Positions 1 through 8,364 of a DNA stretch of 64,000 bases are shown here, one piece after another. A model generated the notes under the pieces. It was not told the origin of the DNA. It made no database searches and was given only the letters and a program-made list of their open reading frames with translations. This DNA comes from S139-23 sp047639315 (GTDB lineage: Bacteria; Planctomycetota; GCA-002687715; DRQF01). Positions within the stretch are counted from its first letter, which is position 1. Every line of letters starts with the position of its first letter. The stretch covers positions 1 to 64,000 of the forward strand of contig JBLINQ010000002.1 of NCBI GenBank assembly GCA_047639315.1, given 5' to 3'. Both the position numbers and the translations under genes were made by a program.

Positions 1-1105
1 TGCGCACGAGGTCAATGATCAGGAACAGGAGCATGCTCAACACGCCCACAGCAATCATCGACTCATAGAGGTTCGTGATGGCAATTTGGAAGCCAAGAGT
101 GATGCGCATGTAGAAGCCCCATGAGCACAGGCCGATACCGATGATTGCCGCCAAGATGCCTAAGAGGCGAAGCCATTTGAGGCGGAAAGCCATACCAAAC
201 ACGGCGAATGCTGCGGCAGCTGCGAAGAACCACGATGCCAACGTGAATGGTTTCACGTTGTTGAACTTTATTTCGTTCTCGATGGCAGCAGGCTCGAGAA
301 CAAGATCGGGCGCCATGACGCCAATCGAGGCTTCGATTTCATCAACAGCAGCGATGATGTCTTTGCCCGAGCGAGCGAGCCATCCCTTCTTAAGATCGGC
401 CATGGCATTCTTGATGCGCTTGGCATCTTCAGGCTTATGGCCAGCCGTAGAGGCATTGTCGATTAAGTGCCAGTCATTCCGATCTGGTTTCTCCGACAAT
501 CGTTGTTCCATGGTCGGGGGAACCATCTTGAACTGATCGGCGAATTGCATGCGAGCACGACTAACTTGGTTTGCAAGTCTGAAGATCTCGGAAATGGATG
601 CCGGCGGTTTGCCCGACTTGTTGGCCCAGATTTTACGTTGGGCGTTGTACTCGTCGACGAAGTCTGTGGACTCAATGATCTGAGGCAAGGAGGCAAGTTT
701 GTCGCCACCCTCAAGCCCAAGGCGTTCCTTGTTGACGCCGTGGTTGACCAAGAAGAACGGGATCGCATCCCAATCGAATTCTTTGTCAAAGGCTATGGCG
801 CAAAATACCAGGGCGCTGTCTGCTCCATAGACTCCGCGTCGACCAGTGAATTGGCGAATCGTACTTCGGGCTAAGGTATCTAACGGTTGGACACGTTCCC
901 GGTAGAGAACGGGCATGCGTTTGAGGCGTTCAAGCGCTTCTTCGCCAACAGCTTCGTTGATTTCTGCAAAGTAGGCGCGCTGGGCTTCTTCCTTGCCAGA
1001 TCTCTTAGTTGCTTCATAACGACCCATCAGTGCAAGCATGAGGACCACGCCGAACGTGATCGCCAAGATTCCGATGCCACTGAACAGTTGTTTCTTAATG
1101 CTCAT
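1..1105 (-). CDS. ccsA: Cytochrome c assembly protein CcsA/ResC-like, 3' end outside window
   Basis: Start codon at 1105; the frame stays open to base 1, so only about 368 N-terminal residues are visible. CcsA is the heme-handling membrane partner of ResB in system II cytochrome c maturation, which attaches heme to CXXCH apocytochromes outside the cytoplasmic membrane. Visible are an N-terminal membrane helix (about residues 8-27), a long soluble region of about 230 residues, then several hydrophobic helices and the segment ITNLYES close to the window edge, which resembles the NLYES motif of CcsA proteins. The WWD heme-binding segment would lie beyond the window. The gene begins 15 bases after the resB stop with a GAGGAA ribosome site, so the two are co-transcribed. 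The long soluble insert before the conserved core is unusual for CcsA; I assign no function to it. Confidence 0.82.
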   Translation of the reverse strand, partial: MSIKKQLFSGIGILAITFGVVLMLALMGRYEATKRSGKEEAQRAYFAEINEAVGEEALERLKRMPVLYRERVQPLDTLARSTIRQFTGRRGVYGADSALVFCAIAFDKEFDWDAIPFFLVNHGVNKERLGLEGGDKLASLPQIIESTDFVDEYNAQRKIWANKSGKPPASISEIFRLANQVSRARMQFADQFKMVPPTMEQRLSEKPDRNDWHLIDNASTAGHKPEDAKRIKNAMADLKKGWLARSGKDIIAAVDEIEASIGVMAPDLVLEPAAIENEIKFNNVKPFTLASWFFAAAAAFAVFGMAFRLKWLRLLGILAAIIGIGLCSWGFYMRITLGFQIAITNLYESMIAVGVLSMLLFLIIDLVR

Positions 1106-1120
1106 TGATATTCCTCAGGC

Positions 1121-3346
1121 TTAAGCCGCAGCTCTACGTTTGCTGTCCCACTCTCGGATTCTCTTCTTGAAGAAGAATACCGTGATGATCCCGGCAAGAG
1201 TGATGATCGAAGCGACAACAATTGTGCCGTAACCGGGGTTTCGACCAACTGACATCTGAATGCCCCGCATGTGCGTATCTTCCATACGTACTGGGCTGCC
1301 ATTCGAGAATTGATAACCCCTGTGTGACAAGGGATGATTCATGTCGATCAGAGTTGCGATTTCCAACTCTTCTTCTGGATCGCGCAAGACGACATTTGTT
1401 TCATAGGTCTTCGCTTTGCGACTGTCATTGGCATAATTTTCATGCCGGAAGTCCATGCAGCTGATCTTAAATCCAAGCGGAACCTGCCTCGACCCGTAGG
1501 TCAAAAAGACGCGGTGACTGCCGAATCGTAGATCGCTCTCTTGACGACGGCCATTGATCAACCAAGTTTCGCTCATCTGACCATCGAACTTGACCTTGGC
1601 GTGAATAGACCGGAAGGGGTTCTTGCCGTCGCTGGTTCGGATACCTTGGTCGAAGGTCGCATGCTTCAAGACCTTAAGGGGGATGACGCTGAGTGGCGCT
1701 GCGTCAGAAAACCTGTATTCGTTGCCGATCACCAGTGGTTCGTGCTTGGTGACGTCAGACGTGCCCATGGCTACCGACCATTCGCCGTTTGGCCCCAAGA
1801 TGAAGACCACTTGGCCAGCGGGTAGGACGATCTCACCGCGACAAACGAATTCGAATTCGAGTCCGTAGGCGTTGGTGGTTGCCTTGGTGCGGGCAATCGA
1901 GGCCATGGTGTAGACTTCATTTTTGCCATTGGCGCCATCGATCGAGATCATGACCCCTGGATTCTCAACACGATTCGGGTTGGCATCGATGATCTTGCCG
2001 TTGCCGTCGGGGTTAATGCTGGCATAGAACTTCTCAACGGTTACGACTGGGCCATTCGGACCGATCTTCGCTGTCCCGTTCTTGACCATGCGTCCGTCTG
2101 GGCCGGCGTCATCATTGGAAACTAATTCAACAGGAATCTCGCTCACGACTTTGTCGTCACGAATCACACGAATCATGCCACGGGAAAGATCATTGGGCTG
2201 ATAGACGTAGCCAAAAGAATCGACGATGTGTTGCAGGGGGAAGGTCCGGACTCGGACGTTCAGTTGGCCTTCGGTGTAGACCCCTTGGTCAACTGTCTCA
2301 ATTAAGATGTGCTCTTGGCGGTTGCCGCTGAAGGACATCGCAAAGTTGACGCCTGCTTGAGCTCGTTTCGGGTCGATCTCATTTGATGGGAGCGGTTTGA
2401 TGTCGACGAAGCGTTCCCCGCGGGAAATGTGCTCATCGATCTCAACATTGAGATTGTAATTTGTGCCGTTGTGGCTGAACGAGATCGGAATTTCTTGAGC
2501 GACCTGACGAACCTCGGGATCGCGATCCACTGATACGCGATGCTTGCCGCGATACCCGAGCGACGGAACTTGGACTTCCAGGTCGCGGATTCTTTCGTCG
2601 TAGACGTTTCCGGTCGTGTGTCCTTCAAGGACTGTGACGAAACCGTTGAAGCCGCCCCAGAACATGATCATACAGCCGACCATCAAGGTCAAAAGCCCGG
2701 TATGAGTCATGAGCCAGCCGACTTGGAAAACGCGGAAGGGGTACTTCCGCATGGTGGCGCAATAGATCGTGAAGAAGAACAGGAGGAAAACGAGGCCGAA
2801 GGCTGGGTTGTTGTAGTAGGCGGCATAGGCCGCTTCACTGCCTTGATTGGCAAATTCTGTCTCGTAGATCGTCGCTCGCATCAAAAAGGCGATCATGACG
2901 ACAATTTGACTGATACCGAACCATATGTTGCCGCAGGCAAAGGCCAGGCGGTCGAGTATTCTCATGAAGCCGGTTGGGCGCGCTGGAATCGACTCGGGTT
3001 GATTGCGCGAGATCGAATTGACCAGCAGTAAGCCGATCGGCCCGAGGAGTGCGCCCAAGAGGAAATGGCGAACGGAACCGCCGCGCAAATAGCCTGTCAT
3101 GTAGCCCAAGGCTCCATGACCAGCGGAGACAGCGATAATGCAGGAAAAGAGAGCAACTGTGCTTGCCTGCACGATCCAAGCGTCGGTGTCGCCATAGAGG
3201 ACGAAGGGCACCAAGACGAGCCCCAACATCCAGGCAGTCCACCAAAAGATGATCAGAGTGAACAACGTCGGCATGTGGAAACGTTCGGGAGTAATGAGCC
3301 CTCCACGAAGCTGGCTTTTGAGCGTTTCAGTCGATTGTTCGAGCAT
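1121..3346 (-). CDS. resB: ResB-like cytochrome c biogenesis protein
   Basis: A 741-residue membrane protein, the expected partner of CcsA in system II cytochrome c maturation; ResB/Ccs1 keeps heme and apocytochrome in place for ligation outside the membrane. Membrane segments lie near residues 27-50, 60-80, 90-110, 135-155, 180-200 and 215-235. They are followed by a large soluble domain of about 420 residues rich in beta structure, and a last helix near the C-terminus (TIVVASIITLAGIITVFFF) followed by a basic tail, which is the ResB layout. I chose the ATG at 3346, preceded by GGAA, over a TTG 51 bases upstream. Its product would serve the multiheme cytochrome encoded at 11.4-14.6 kb. The protein is longer than typical ResB (about 450-550 residues). 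Confidence 0.82.
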   Translation of the reverse strand: MLEQSTETLKSQLRGGLITPERFHMPTLFTLIIFWWTAWMLGLVLVPFVLYGDTDAWIVQASTVALFSCIIAVSAGHGALGYMTGYLRGGSVRHFLLGALLGPIGLLLVNSISRNQPESIPARPTGFMRILDRLAFACGNIWFGISQIVVMIAFLMRATIYETEFANQGSEAAYAAYYNNPAFGLVFLLFFFTIYCATMRKYPFRVFQVGWLMTHTGLLTLMVGCMIMFWGGFNGFVTVLEGHTTGNVYDERIRDLEVQVPSLGYRGKHRVSVDRDPEVRQVAQEIPISFSHNGTNYNLNVEIDEHISRGERFVDIKPLPSNEIDPKRAQAGVNFAMSFSGNRQEHILIETVDQGVYTEGQLNVRVRTFPLQHIVDSFGYVYQPNDLSRGMIRVIRDDKVVSEIPVELVSNDDAGPDGRMVKNGTAKIGPNGPVVTVEKFYASINPDGNGKIIDANPNRVENPGVMISIDGANGKNEVYTMASIARTKATTNAYGLEFEFVCRGEIVLPAGQVVFILGPNGEWSVAMGTSDVTKHEPLVIGNEYRFSDAAPLSVIPLKVLKHATFDQGIRTSDGKNPFRSIHAKVKFDGQMSETWLINGRRQESDLRFGSHRVFLTYGSRQVPLGFKISCMDFRHENYANDSRKAKTYETNVVLRDPEEELEIATLIDMNHPLSHRGYQFSNGSPVRMEDTHMRGIQMSVGRNPGYGTIVVASIITLAGIITVFFFKKRIREWDSKRRAAA

Positions 3347-3632
3347 GGTGAAGTGTCGTTCCGCTTTTGACTGGCTGCTGCCATGGGCGAGGCCCAATTC
3401 TTAGGTGGCCCGTTTCATCGGAAACAAAAGCCCTGAAAGGTTTTAGTGCATTTTTTTTGGCAAACCAACGACCGGCGAAGACTTCGGATCTCTGGAGGCT
3501 GGCGGCGCACCAAACTAAGGTCCTAAACCCTTGTAGGTCAAGACAAAATGGGGCTTCTGTGTGTCATGCGACCAATTGTAGCGCTTGATTTTTCTTCGAT
3601 TCAAAAGAGCAGACGTCGGGGACCGCCGAGGG

Positions 3633-4292
3633 TCATTTCGTATCCAAGCTCGCCAGGGCTTCATGGCAGAACCTTGTCCGCTCCGGATCATGGTCGAGTT
3701 GAGCTCGGTTGAGTTCGTTTTCGAGGAATTCGCGGTGTCTTTCCTGAGCCACAAAACGAAAGTCTGCCAGGAGGCTTCGACGAACCGCCGACTGTTCGCC
3801 CTTGGTGTCGGCTATGGCTTCGGCGAGTCGATCTGCACCGGCAGGGTTCTTGCGGGCGGCTAGGGCAATGGCCGCATTCAGAGACACCAGGCCGTCTTCG
3901 TCTTCCAGCAATGTGGTCAAATAAGTGACTTGAGGAACCGCATCTCCAGGCCAATAGGCCAAAGGATAAGCCGCGTATCGTCTAACGGTTGGATTCACAT
4001 GAGGGAGCAAGTCTTCGATGCGATCGCTTTGGGTTTGCAGCCACTCTGTTGATGGTTTTTCTGGCAGCAGCAGGACTCTCTTGAGCTGCACCAGGGCATG
4101 ACCAATCTGCTCGACATCCTTCGAGCGGAGTTGGGACTCGATTTGGTTTTGGTCCAGCTCGGTGCTCTCCCAGAGGCGATGCCTTTCTCCTGGCGCGATC
4201 CGAAGATCACTCCAAAACCACCAAATTGCCCCGACCACTAAGATGGCCAAGAAGTAGAGAATGGGCGGAGTTTTTGCGTTTGTGGTGGTCAC
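3633..4292 (-). CDS. Membrane-anchored HEAT-repeat protein
   Basis: 219 residues. One N-terminal membrane helix (about residues 10-28, ending in WWFW) is followed by a helical region with HEAT-like repeats near residues 85-165, for example the stretch HVNPTVRRYAAYPLAYW. No catalytic motif is visible, so the likely role is protein binding at the membrane. The start is GTG at 4292 and overlaps the TGA of the upstream lipoprotein gene in a GTGA arrangement, so the two are probably translationally coupled. It lies between that lipoprotein and the cytochrome c maturation genes, so a part in respiratory-complex assembly is possible, but this is inference from position only. Confidence 0.7.
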   Translation of the reverse strand: MTTTNAKTPPILYFLAILVVGAIWWFWSDLRIAPGERHRLWESTELDQNQIESQLRSKDVEQIGHALVQLKRVLLLPEKPSTEWLQTQSDRIEDLLPHVNPTVRRYAAYPLAYWPGDAVPQVTYLTTLLEDEDGLVSLNAAIALAARKNPAGADRLAEAIADTKGEQSAVRRSLLADFRFVAQERHREFLENELNRAQLDHDPERTRFCHEALASLDTK

Positions 4293-4705
4293 TCGAAGGT
4301 CGCTTTAGTCTGGTAACTTCTTTTTTGGTCATCAATTAAGATAACCTCATAAGAATTTGTATTAATTCCTAATAGGAATGTAATGGGCCCCACGTTGGGA
4401 TCGAAGGCCTGGGTATGTGATTCATCATCCGTCTTGCAGATGATCTGCTCCACTTGCGCTTGATCTGGAAGTGCTTGGGGCAAAGTCACATGGATCCGCC
4501 AAGACTCTCCGTCGCGAATTGCCGTTGTTTTCGGCAAGTATGCCGGGTCGACTTCGACGACGACTTCTTTTTTCGTCGTTGAGCCCGGAGAATTCGTTGT
4601 CGATACCTCGCTCTTTGGCCCGTCACCACAAGCGGTGAGGAGAGTAAGGGTGAATCCTATGGCAATGAGGCCGATAATCGCGGCCATTGGTGTGCACTGT
4701 CTCAT
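4289..4705 (-). CDS. Putative lipoprotein
   Basis: 138 residues if the ATG at 4705 is used. A lipoprotein signal is clear: Met-Arg-Gln, a hydrophobic core, then the lipobox LTAC with Cys at about residue 25, followed by a Ser/Thr-rich linker. The remaining 90 residues look like a small beta-rich domain; I recognise no family. The frame stays open to an alternative start at 4828, but that would place 41 extra residues before the signal peptide and would overlap the divergent gene. Its stop overlaps the GTG start of the HEAT-repeat gene downstream, so both form one transcript. Another possible start is the ATG at 4687. Confidence 0.7.
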   Translation of the reverse strand: MRQCTPMAAIIGLIAIGFTLTLLTACGDGPKSEVSTTNSPGSTTKKEVVVEVDPAYLPKTTAIRDGESWRIHVTLPQALPDQAQVEQIICKTDDESHTQAFDPNVGPITFLLGINTNSYEVILIDDQKRSYQTKATFE

Positions 4706-4724
4706 GAGGATAAAATACGTTCTC

Positions 4725-5204
4725 ATGACGATTGATGAAACCGCCAAAACGACGAAACCTGCTGATGTTCGTACTCCCGAAGAAGTGGAGGAGTACAACG
4801 ACCAAGTGTGGGATATGGTCTTTCGCAAAGTCCATGTCGTCGCTCTATACGTATTTCTGCAGATTGTTCTCGTCTCGTTTTTCCAGACTCATGCAGCTTA
4901 TCGCAGTTGGTCGGGTTGGGTCTTTGTCGGGCAGTTTCTCGGCGCCTGGACCGTTTTCTACGGCACATTGCTGCGTGAAATGGGCTTTCGCAGTCGAAGT
5001 GGTGCGATCTTGATCGTCATTGGAGCGATCAGCATCATTCCAGCGGCCGTTGGTGAACCAATGGGGTGGTCGGATGCCACCGTGCAACGGATTCTCTTGG
5101 CACAATCGCTGCCGGGGGCGCTTCTCTGGGGGCTGACTCTGTTTCGTTGGCGCATACTCAAACGTCAGTACTTAGCCGCTCAAGCGCAAGGAATCATCAA
5201 ATGA
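4725..5204 (+). CDS. Membrane protein of unknown function
   Basis: 159 residues with about four hydrophobic segments: VVALYVFLQIVLVSFF, the WVFVGQFLGAWTVFYG region, AILIVIGAISIIPAAV and a last one before a basic tail (FRWRILKRQ). I do not recognise the family. I prefer the ATG at 4725, preceded by GAGGA; an in-frame ATG at 4704 is also possible. It lies head to head with the lipoprotein gene starting at 4705, with only about 20 bases between the two start codons. Its TGA stop overlaps the ATG of the next gene (ATGA), so it is coupled to the thioredoxin-fold protein. Confidence 0.65.
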   Translation: MTIDETAKTTKPADVRTPEEVEEYNDQVWDMVFRKVHVVALYVFLQIVLVSFFQTHAAYRSWSGWVFVGQFLGAWTVFYGTLLREMGFRSRSGAILIVIGAISIIPAAVGEPMGWSDATVQRILLAQSLPGALLWGLTLFRWRILKRQYLAAQAQGIIK

Positions 5205-5737
5205 CGCCTGTTTTGCCGAATTCGATCTTCTTCCTCGTCGATGGAAACGCGCGATCTGCCGCCGCACATAAAAGCCAGGATGGCTTTTTTGACGGCACCA
5301 TCTGGTTTCTCGTCCTTGTGCCGATCATCGCGATGTTCGTCATCGCGGTCATCAATCGCAAATCGAAGCAGAATGTCCGAGAATATAGCGACGCCGATTT
5401 CGACGCAGACGTCATAGGCTCCGAAACGCCGGTTTTGATCCATCTCTATCGTGAGTGGAGCATAGGCGACCAAGTCTTGATCGCTCAAGTTGAAACGATG
5501 GCTAGCCGCCGTCCGCCATATAAAGTTGGATTCGTCAATTCCGACAAGAATGAAGGACTCCGGAAGCGTTTTGAAAAGGTTGATGCCCCGGCTCTCTTGT
5601 TTTTCATCGACGGTGAGCGAGTTTTCCAAAGCAAAGGGGTCTTTGACGCCGAAGATGTTCATGCGGAACTTCTCGACCTCATGGAACGTGCTCAGAGAAA
5701 TAAGGTTACGGCAGAAACAACCGAGCCAATTGCCTGA
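5201..5737 (+). CDS. Membrane-anchored thioredoxin-fold protein without CxxC
   Basis: 178 residues. A membrane helix near residues 32-50 (WFLVLVPIIAMFVIAVI) is followed by a domain that looks thioredoxin-like: a strand PVLIHLYREWS, a central strand KVGFVNSDKN and the conserved-looking segment VDAPALLFFIDGERV, matching the cis-Pro strand region of thioredoxins. The position of the active-site CxxC is occupied by REWSIGDQ, so no redox disulfide can form. It starts in an ATGA overlap with the upstream membrane-protein gene and is followed after 86 bases by the ferredoxin gene. A binding or scaffold role is more likely than disulfide exchange. Fold assignment rests on sequence impression only. 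Confidence 0.6.
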   Translation: MTPVLPNSIFFLVDGNARSAAAHKSQDGFFDGTIWFLVLVPIIAMFVIAVINRKSKQNVREYSDADFDADVIGSETPVLIHLYREWSIGDQVLIAQVETMASRRPPYKVGFVNSDKNEGLRKRFEKVDAPALLFFIDGERVFQSKGVFDAEDVHAELLDLMERAQRNKVTAETTEPIA

Positions 5738-5823
5738 AAACTCTCGGGACAACCGACGACGACCTTGTCAAATTCGTTCCAAAACCTAAACTTCGGCAGC
5801 AGAACAACCGTACGAGGATCCAC

Positions 5824-6135
5824 ATGGCCGACCTACTCACAAAGCAGCGCAAGAAGAAACCCAAGGAAATCGCCGTCATCTTCGACTCCTGTACGGGATG
5901 CGGCGGCTCTCCAGTATGTGTACCGTTATGTCCGGTTGCCGACTGCATGATCGTCATTCAGAGCGAAGACAACCCAGCTGGCTACATCTGGGTCGATCCA
6001 CTCAAGTGCATTGGTTGTCGCCGGTGCATCACCAAGGGCCCTATGGACATGAAGCTTGATGGCTGCCCTTGGGATTCCATCACCATGGAAGGCACCAACG
6101 ATTGGGAAAGCCAAAACGGCGACCTGCCTTACTAA
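5824..6135 (+). CDS. 4Fe-4S dicluster-type ferredoxin
   Basis: 103 residues, cytoplasmic, no signal peptide. The first cysteine group is CTGCGG...C...CP...C (about residues 23-41). The second is CIGCRRC followed by ITKGP and, after a short loop, DGCPWDSI. In ordinary ferredoxins the second group reads CxxCxxCxxxCP; here the fourth cysteine is displaced and supplied by DGCP. Two 4Fe-4S clusters are therefore still plausible, with electron transfer as the role. The gene follows the thioredoxin-fold gene on the same strand and is followed by a strong terminator at 6170. I recall similar displaced-cysteine ferredoxins from planctomycetes, but have not checked. Confidence 0.8.
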   Translation: MADLLTKQRKKKPKEIAVIFDSCTGCGGSPVCVPLCPVADCMIVIQSEDNPAGYIWVDPLKCIGCRRCITKGPMDMKLDGCPWDSITMEGTNDWESQNGDLPY

Positions 6136-6168
6136 GCGCATTTCCGATTCTGCACTCTATCGAATAAG

Positions 6169-6206
6169 AAAACGCCCCTTTGCCGACCGGCAGAGGGGCG
6201 TTTTTC
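6169..6206. terminator. Bidirectional rho-independent terminator
   Basis: A stem of about 14 pairs (AACGCCCCTTTGCC against GGCAGAGGGGCGTT, one T-G wobble) with a 4-base loop is followed by TTTTT on the plus strand and preceded by an A-rich run that serves the minus strand. It sits between the convergent ferredoxin gene (plus) and the HEAT/barrel gene (minus), so it can end both transcripts. Confidence 0.85.
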
Positions 6207-6237
6207 GTTTGTCTGCGACGATGTCGGTGATCGAGTC

Positions 6238-7053
6238 TTACTGCTTTTCGAGGGCCGTTATTGCCTTCGCCGCCAATTCTTGAATGGTAGCTGAGCTATT
6301 GAAGCGACCATTCTTGATCTTCGTCAAGATCGGAATGTCATCTTTTGTGCCACAACGCGCCAAGGCGATCATGGCATTGCCGAGTTGGCCTTCATTCGGC
6401 TCCAAGACGAAGAGCTCGTCGCCCTCGCTGACGGCCACGCCATGGCGTTTGACAACTTTGGCGATTCGGCCATCTAATGGGGCGATGATATTGAGCTTGC
6501 TCCCATCAGCCCTCTTCAGGCGGCCGAGAATTTGTCCTGAGCGCACGTACTCGTTCTGAGCTCGCGGCTCTTCCATGGTCCCGCTCAAGGGCGATGGGAT
6601 GGCATGGGAGTCGAGCATCATGCGCAACATGGGGCGGGCACTCTCTTGCTTCGAGGCGCCCAAGCTGACGGCAGCGTTGTACCGTACTTGCAGAGATTCG
6701 TCGTCAAGCAAAGGAGTGAGGGCGCCAACGAAAGGAGCGTGTTCGGGCACGCAACCCATGGCCCAGGCGGCTGTCGAGCGAATCTGGGACGTCTTGTGCT
6801 TAGCCAAGCCCAAGACCTCGTCGTACCAATCTTCGGTTTTCGCATCCTTCTGTTCAACGCGATCGACGAACTGAGAGAGTGCCTTATGGACTTGTCCGTC
6901 TGACCCGTCGCCGCTGAGAAGTTTTTCCATCTGAGAATCACTCAGCTTGGTGGCATACCAACAGGAACGCCAGCTGAATCCGATCAGGACAAGCATGACC
7001 GCGACTGTCAAAATGGAGTTGGTGCGACCGGGATTTTTGGTGTCGGTGCTCAT
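6238..7053 (-). CDS. HEAT-repeat protein with an inserted barrel-sandwich (lipoyl-like) domain
   Basis: 271 residues from the ATG at 7053; an upstream TTG/ATG extension is possible but less likely. One membrane helix near residues 12-28 is followed by HEAT-like repeats (SQIRSTAAWAMG, SLQVRYNAAVSLGA). Then comes a barrel-sandwich hybrid segment with two similar halves, IPSPLSGTM and IIAPLDGRIAKVVKRHGVAV, and after it another HEAT-like stretch (LGNAMIALARCG). The second half resembles lipoyl/biotinyl or HlyD-type domains but has no Lys in the modification hairpin, so it is unlikely to carry biotin or lipoate. It lies downstream of cytochrome oxidase subunit IV on the same strand, separated by a strong hairpin. 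Function unknown. Confidence 0.65.
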   Translation of the reverse strand: MSTDTKNPGRTNSILTVAVMLVLIGFSWRSCWYATKLSDSQMEKLLSGDGSDGQVHKALSQFVDRVEQKDAKTEDWYDEVLGLAKHKTSQIRSTAAWAMGCVPEHAPFVGALTPLLDDESLQVRYNAAVSLGASKQESARPMLRMMLDSHAIPSPLSGTMEEPRAQNEYVRSGQILGRLKRADGSKLNIIAPLDGRIAKVVKRHGVAVSEGDELFVLEPNEGQLGNAMIALARCGTKDDIPILTKIKNGRFNSSATIQELAAKAITALEKQ

Positions 7054-7100
7054 GAGCCAGAATAACGCCTCATCCTCCCGGCAAAAGGGAGTAGGCATAG

Positions 7101-7148
7101 GAACGCCCTCGTAGGCGTGGTCTCAATCGAGAGCTTACGAGGGCGTTC
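7101..7148. terminator. Strong hairpin downstream of oxidase subunit IV
   Basis: A perfect 13-pair stem (GAACGCCCTCGTA against TACGAGGGCGTTC) encloses a 22-base loop that can itself fold (TCTC/GAGA). It lies just after the subunit IV stop at 7159 and before the start of the HEAT/barrel gene. The minus strand has no T-run after it, so it may be an mRNA-stabilising or processing hairpin, or a weak terminator, rather than a full stop. Confidence 0.6.
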
Positions 7149-7158
7149 TTGTTGTTTC

Positions 7159-7698
7159 TTAGAAGAGGAAAGGCAGGTATTGCATCAAATGCTGCTGGGC
7201 ATCAGGTGACACCAAAGCCAGCATCAGAATGATCAAGAAAACCGGAATGACGAGCAACAGGTGGAATGTCTTGCGCTCAAACTTCACATGCATGAAGTAA
7301 AGTGCCACCCACAGTGCCTTGACGACAGCCATGACGGTCAGGACGACCCATAGCGCGACACCACTGATGCCAAACCATGCTGAGCACTTCCATTCCAAGA
7401 GAGTCATGATCAAGAGCCCGACAAAAATCGCGATGTATGGCGATTCATGGTGATCATCATCATGCGCTGCAGCCGTTGTTGGCATTGCTGCTACGGCGGC
7501 ACCGCCTGATCCTGCGCTGATGGTCGGACGACTGTATTCCTTGCGGTCGACTTCTTGGCCGGTTCGTATCCCTTCAATCTGGACACGAATTTCCGCCACT
7601 TCAGACTGCCAGGCTGGGGTTACCGAGTAGGTCGGACGTCCCATGATGTCGTTTACTTTTGATTCGAGTTTCGCGATCTTTTCGCTGCTCATCGCCAT
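7159..7698 (-). CDS. Cytochrome c oxidase subunit IV (caa3 type)
   Basis: 179 residues, longer than the usual 100-110 for the prokaryotic subunit IV family because of an N-terminal extension of about 85 residues containing a coiled-coil-like start and a His/Asp-rich run (HDDDHH). The C-terminal part has three membrane helices: YIAIFVGLLIMTLLEW, VALWVVLTVMAVVKALW and LLLVIPVFLIILMLAL, with the conserved-looking KALWVALYFMHVKFE between helices two and three. The subunit stabilises the heme-copper oxidase in the membrane and has no cofactor. It is co-transcribed with the subunit III gene upstream (55-base gap). Start ATG at 7698 follows AGGAT; an ATG two codons later is also possible. Confidence 0.8.
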   Translation of the reverse strand: MAMSSEKIAKLESKVNDIMGRPTYSVTPAWQSEVAEIRVQIEGIRTGQEVDRKEYSRPTISAGSGGAAVAAMPTTAAAHDDDHHESPYIAIFVGLLIMTLLEWKCSAWFGISGVALWVVLTVMAVVKALWVALYFMHVKFERKTFHLLLVIPVFLIILMLALVSPDAQQHLMQYLPFLF

Positions 7699-7752
7699 TG
7701 ATCCTTTTTAGGAAACGCTGCCATCCAGATTTCGAAGAATTCTCAAACGAAC

Positions 7753-8364
7753 CTATGTCAATGGTTCGAAGAGGTAGACGAAAGTGAAAAGAAGAATCCA
7801 AACTAAGTCGACAAAGTGCCAGAAAAGCCCAACGATTTCGACCGGCATTGAATTGTCTGGGCCGTAACGGCCTTTCAGAGATGCAATATAAATGCAGGTC
7901 AAGTAGATGACGCCGGTCAAAACATGGAGCCCGTGGTAACACGTCAGAGCATAGAATGTCGCTGAGAAGTTATCTGTCCACGGGAGGACGCCGTCATGGA
8001 CTAAGTGGTAATATTCGTAAACCTGAACGCCCAGGAACGCGCAGCCGCCAAGGATCGTCGCGAGCAGCATGCGGCTGGTGCCCTTTTGGTCGCCTGCTTT
8101 GCATGCCTTGAGCGCGAAGACCATCGTGACACTTGAACAGATCAAGATGAAGGTGTTGAAAGCAGTCAGGTCGACTGCCAAGACACCAGCATCATTAGGG
8201 TTAGGCCACCACTCCGCCGTCGCACGCGTGGCAGAATAAGCGGCAAACAGGCCTGCGAAGCCCATCCCGTCCGAAGCGATAAAAGACCACATGGCAAACT
8301 TGCCTGCGGACATGCCCATCAATTCGCGTGATTCTTTGCTCACGCTCACTGCTGCTGAAGACAA
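7753..8364 (-). CDS. coxC: Cytochrome c oxidase subunit III
   Basis: 203 residues with about five membrane helices and the family's conserved features: KFAMWSFIASDGMGFAG, the helix containing GVQVYEYYHL, FYALTCYHGLHVLTGV and a final helix with WHFVDLVWILLFTFVYL. Subunit III has no metal; it stabilises subunit I and its proton uptake. The start is TTG at 8364, supported by a perfect AGGAGG seven bases upstream (8374-8379 region); the next in-frame ATG (MGMSAGK) would remove the first helix approach. It leads a minus-strand transcript with subunit IV. A second subunit III-like gene lies at 14934, so this island carries two. Confidence 0.88.
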   Translation of the reverse strand: MSSAAVSVSKESRELMGMSAGKFAMWSFIASDGMGFAGLFAAYSATRATAEWWPNPNDAGVLAVDLTAFNTFILICSSVTMVFALKACKAGDQKGTSRMLLATILGGCAFLGVQVYEYYHLVHDGVLPWTDNFSATFYALTCYHGLHVLTGVIYLTCIYIASLKGRYGPDNSMPVEIVGLFWHFVDLVWILLFTFVYLFEPLT

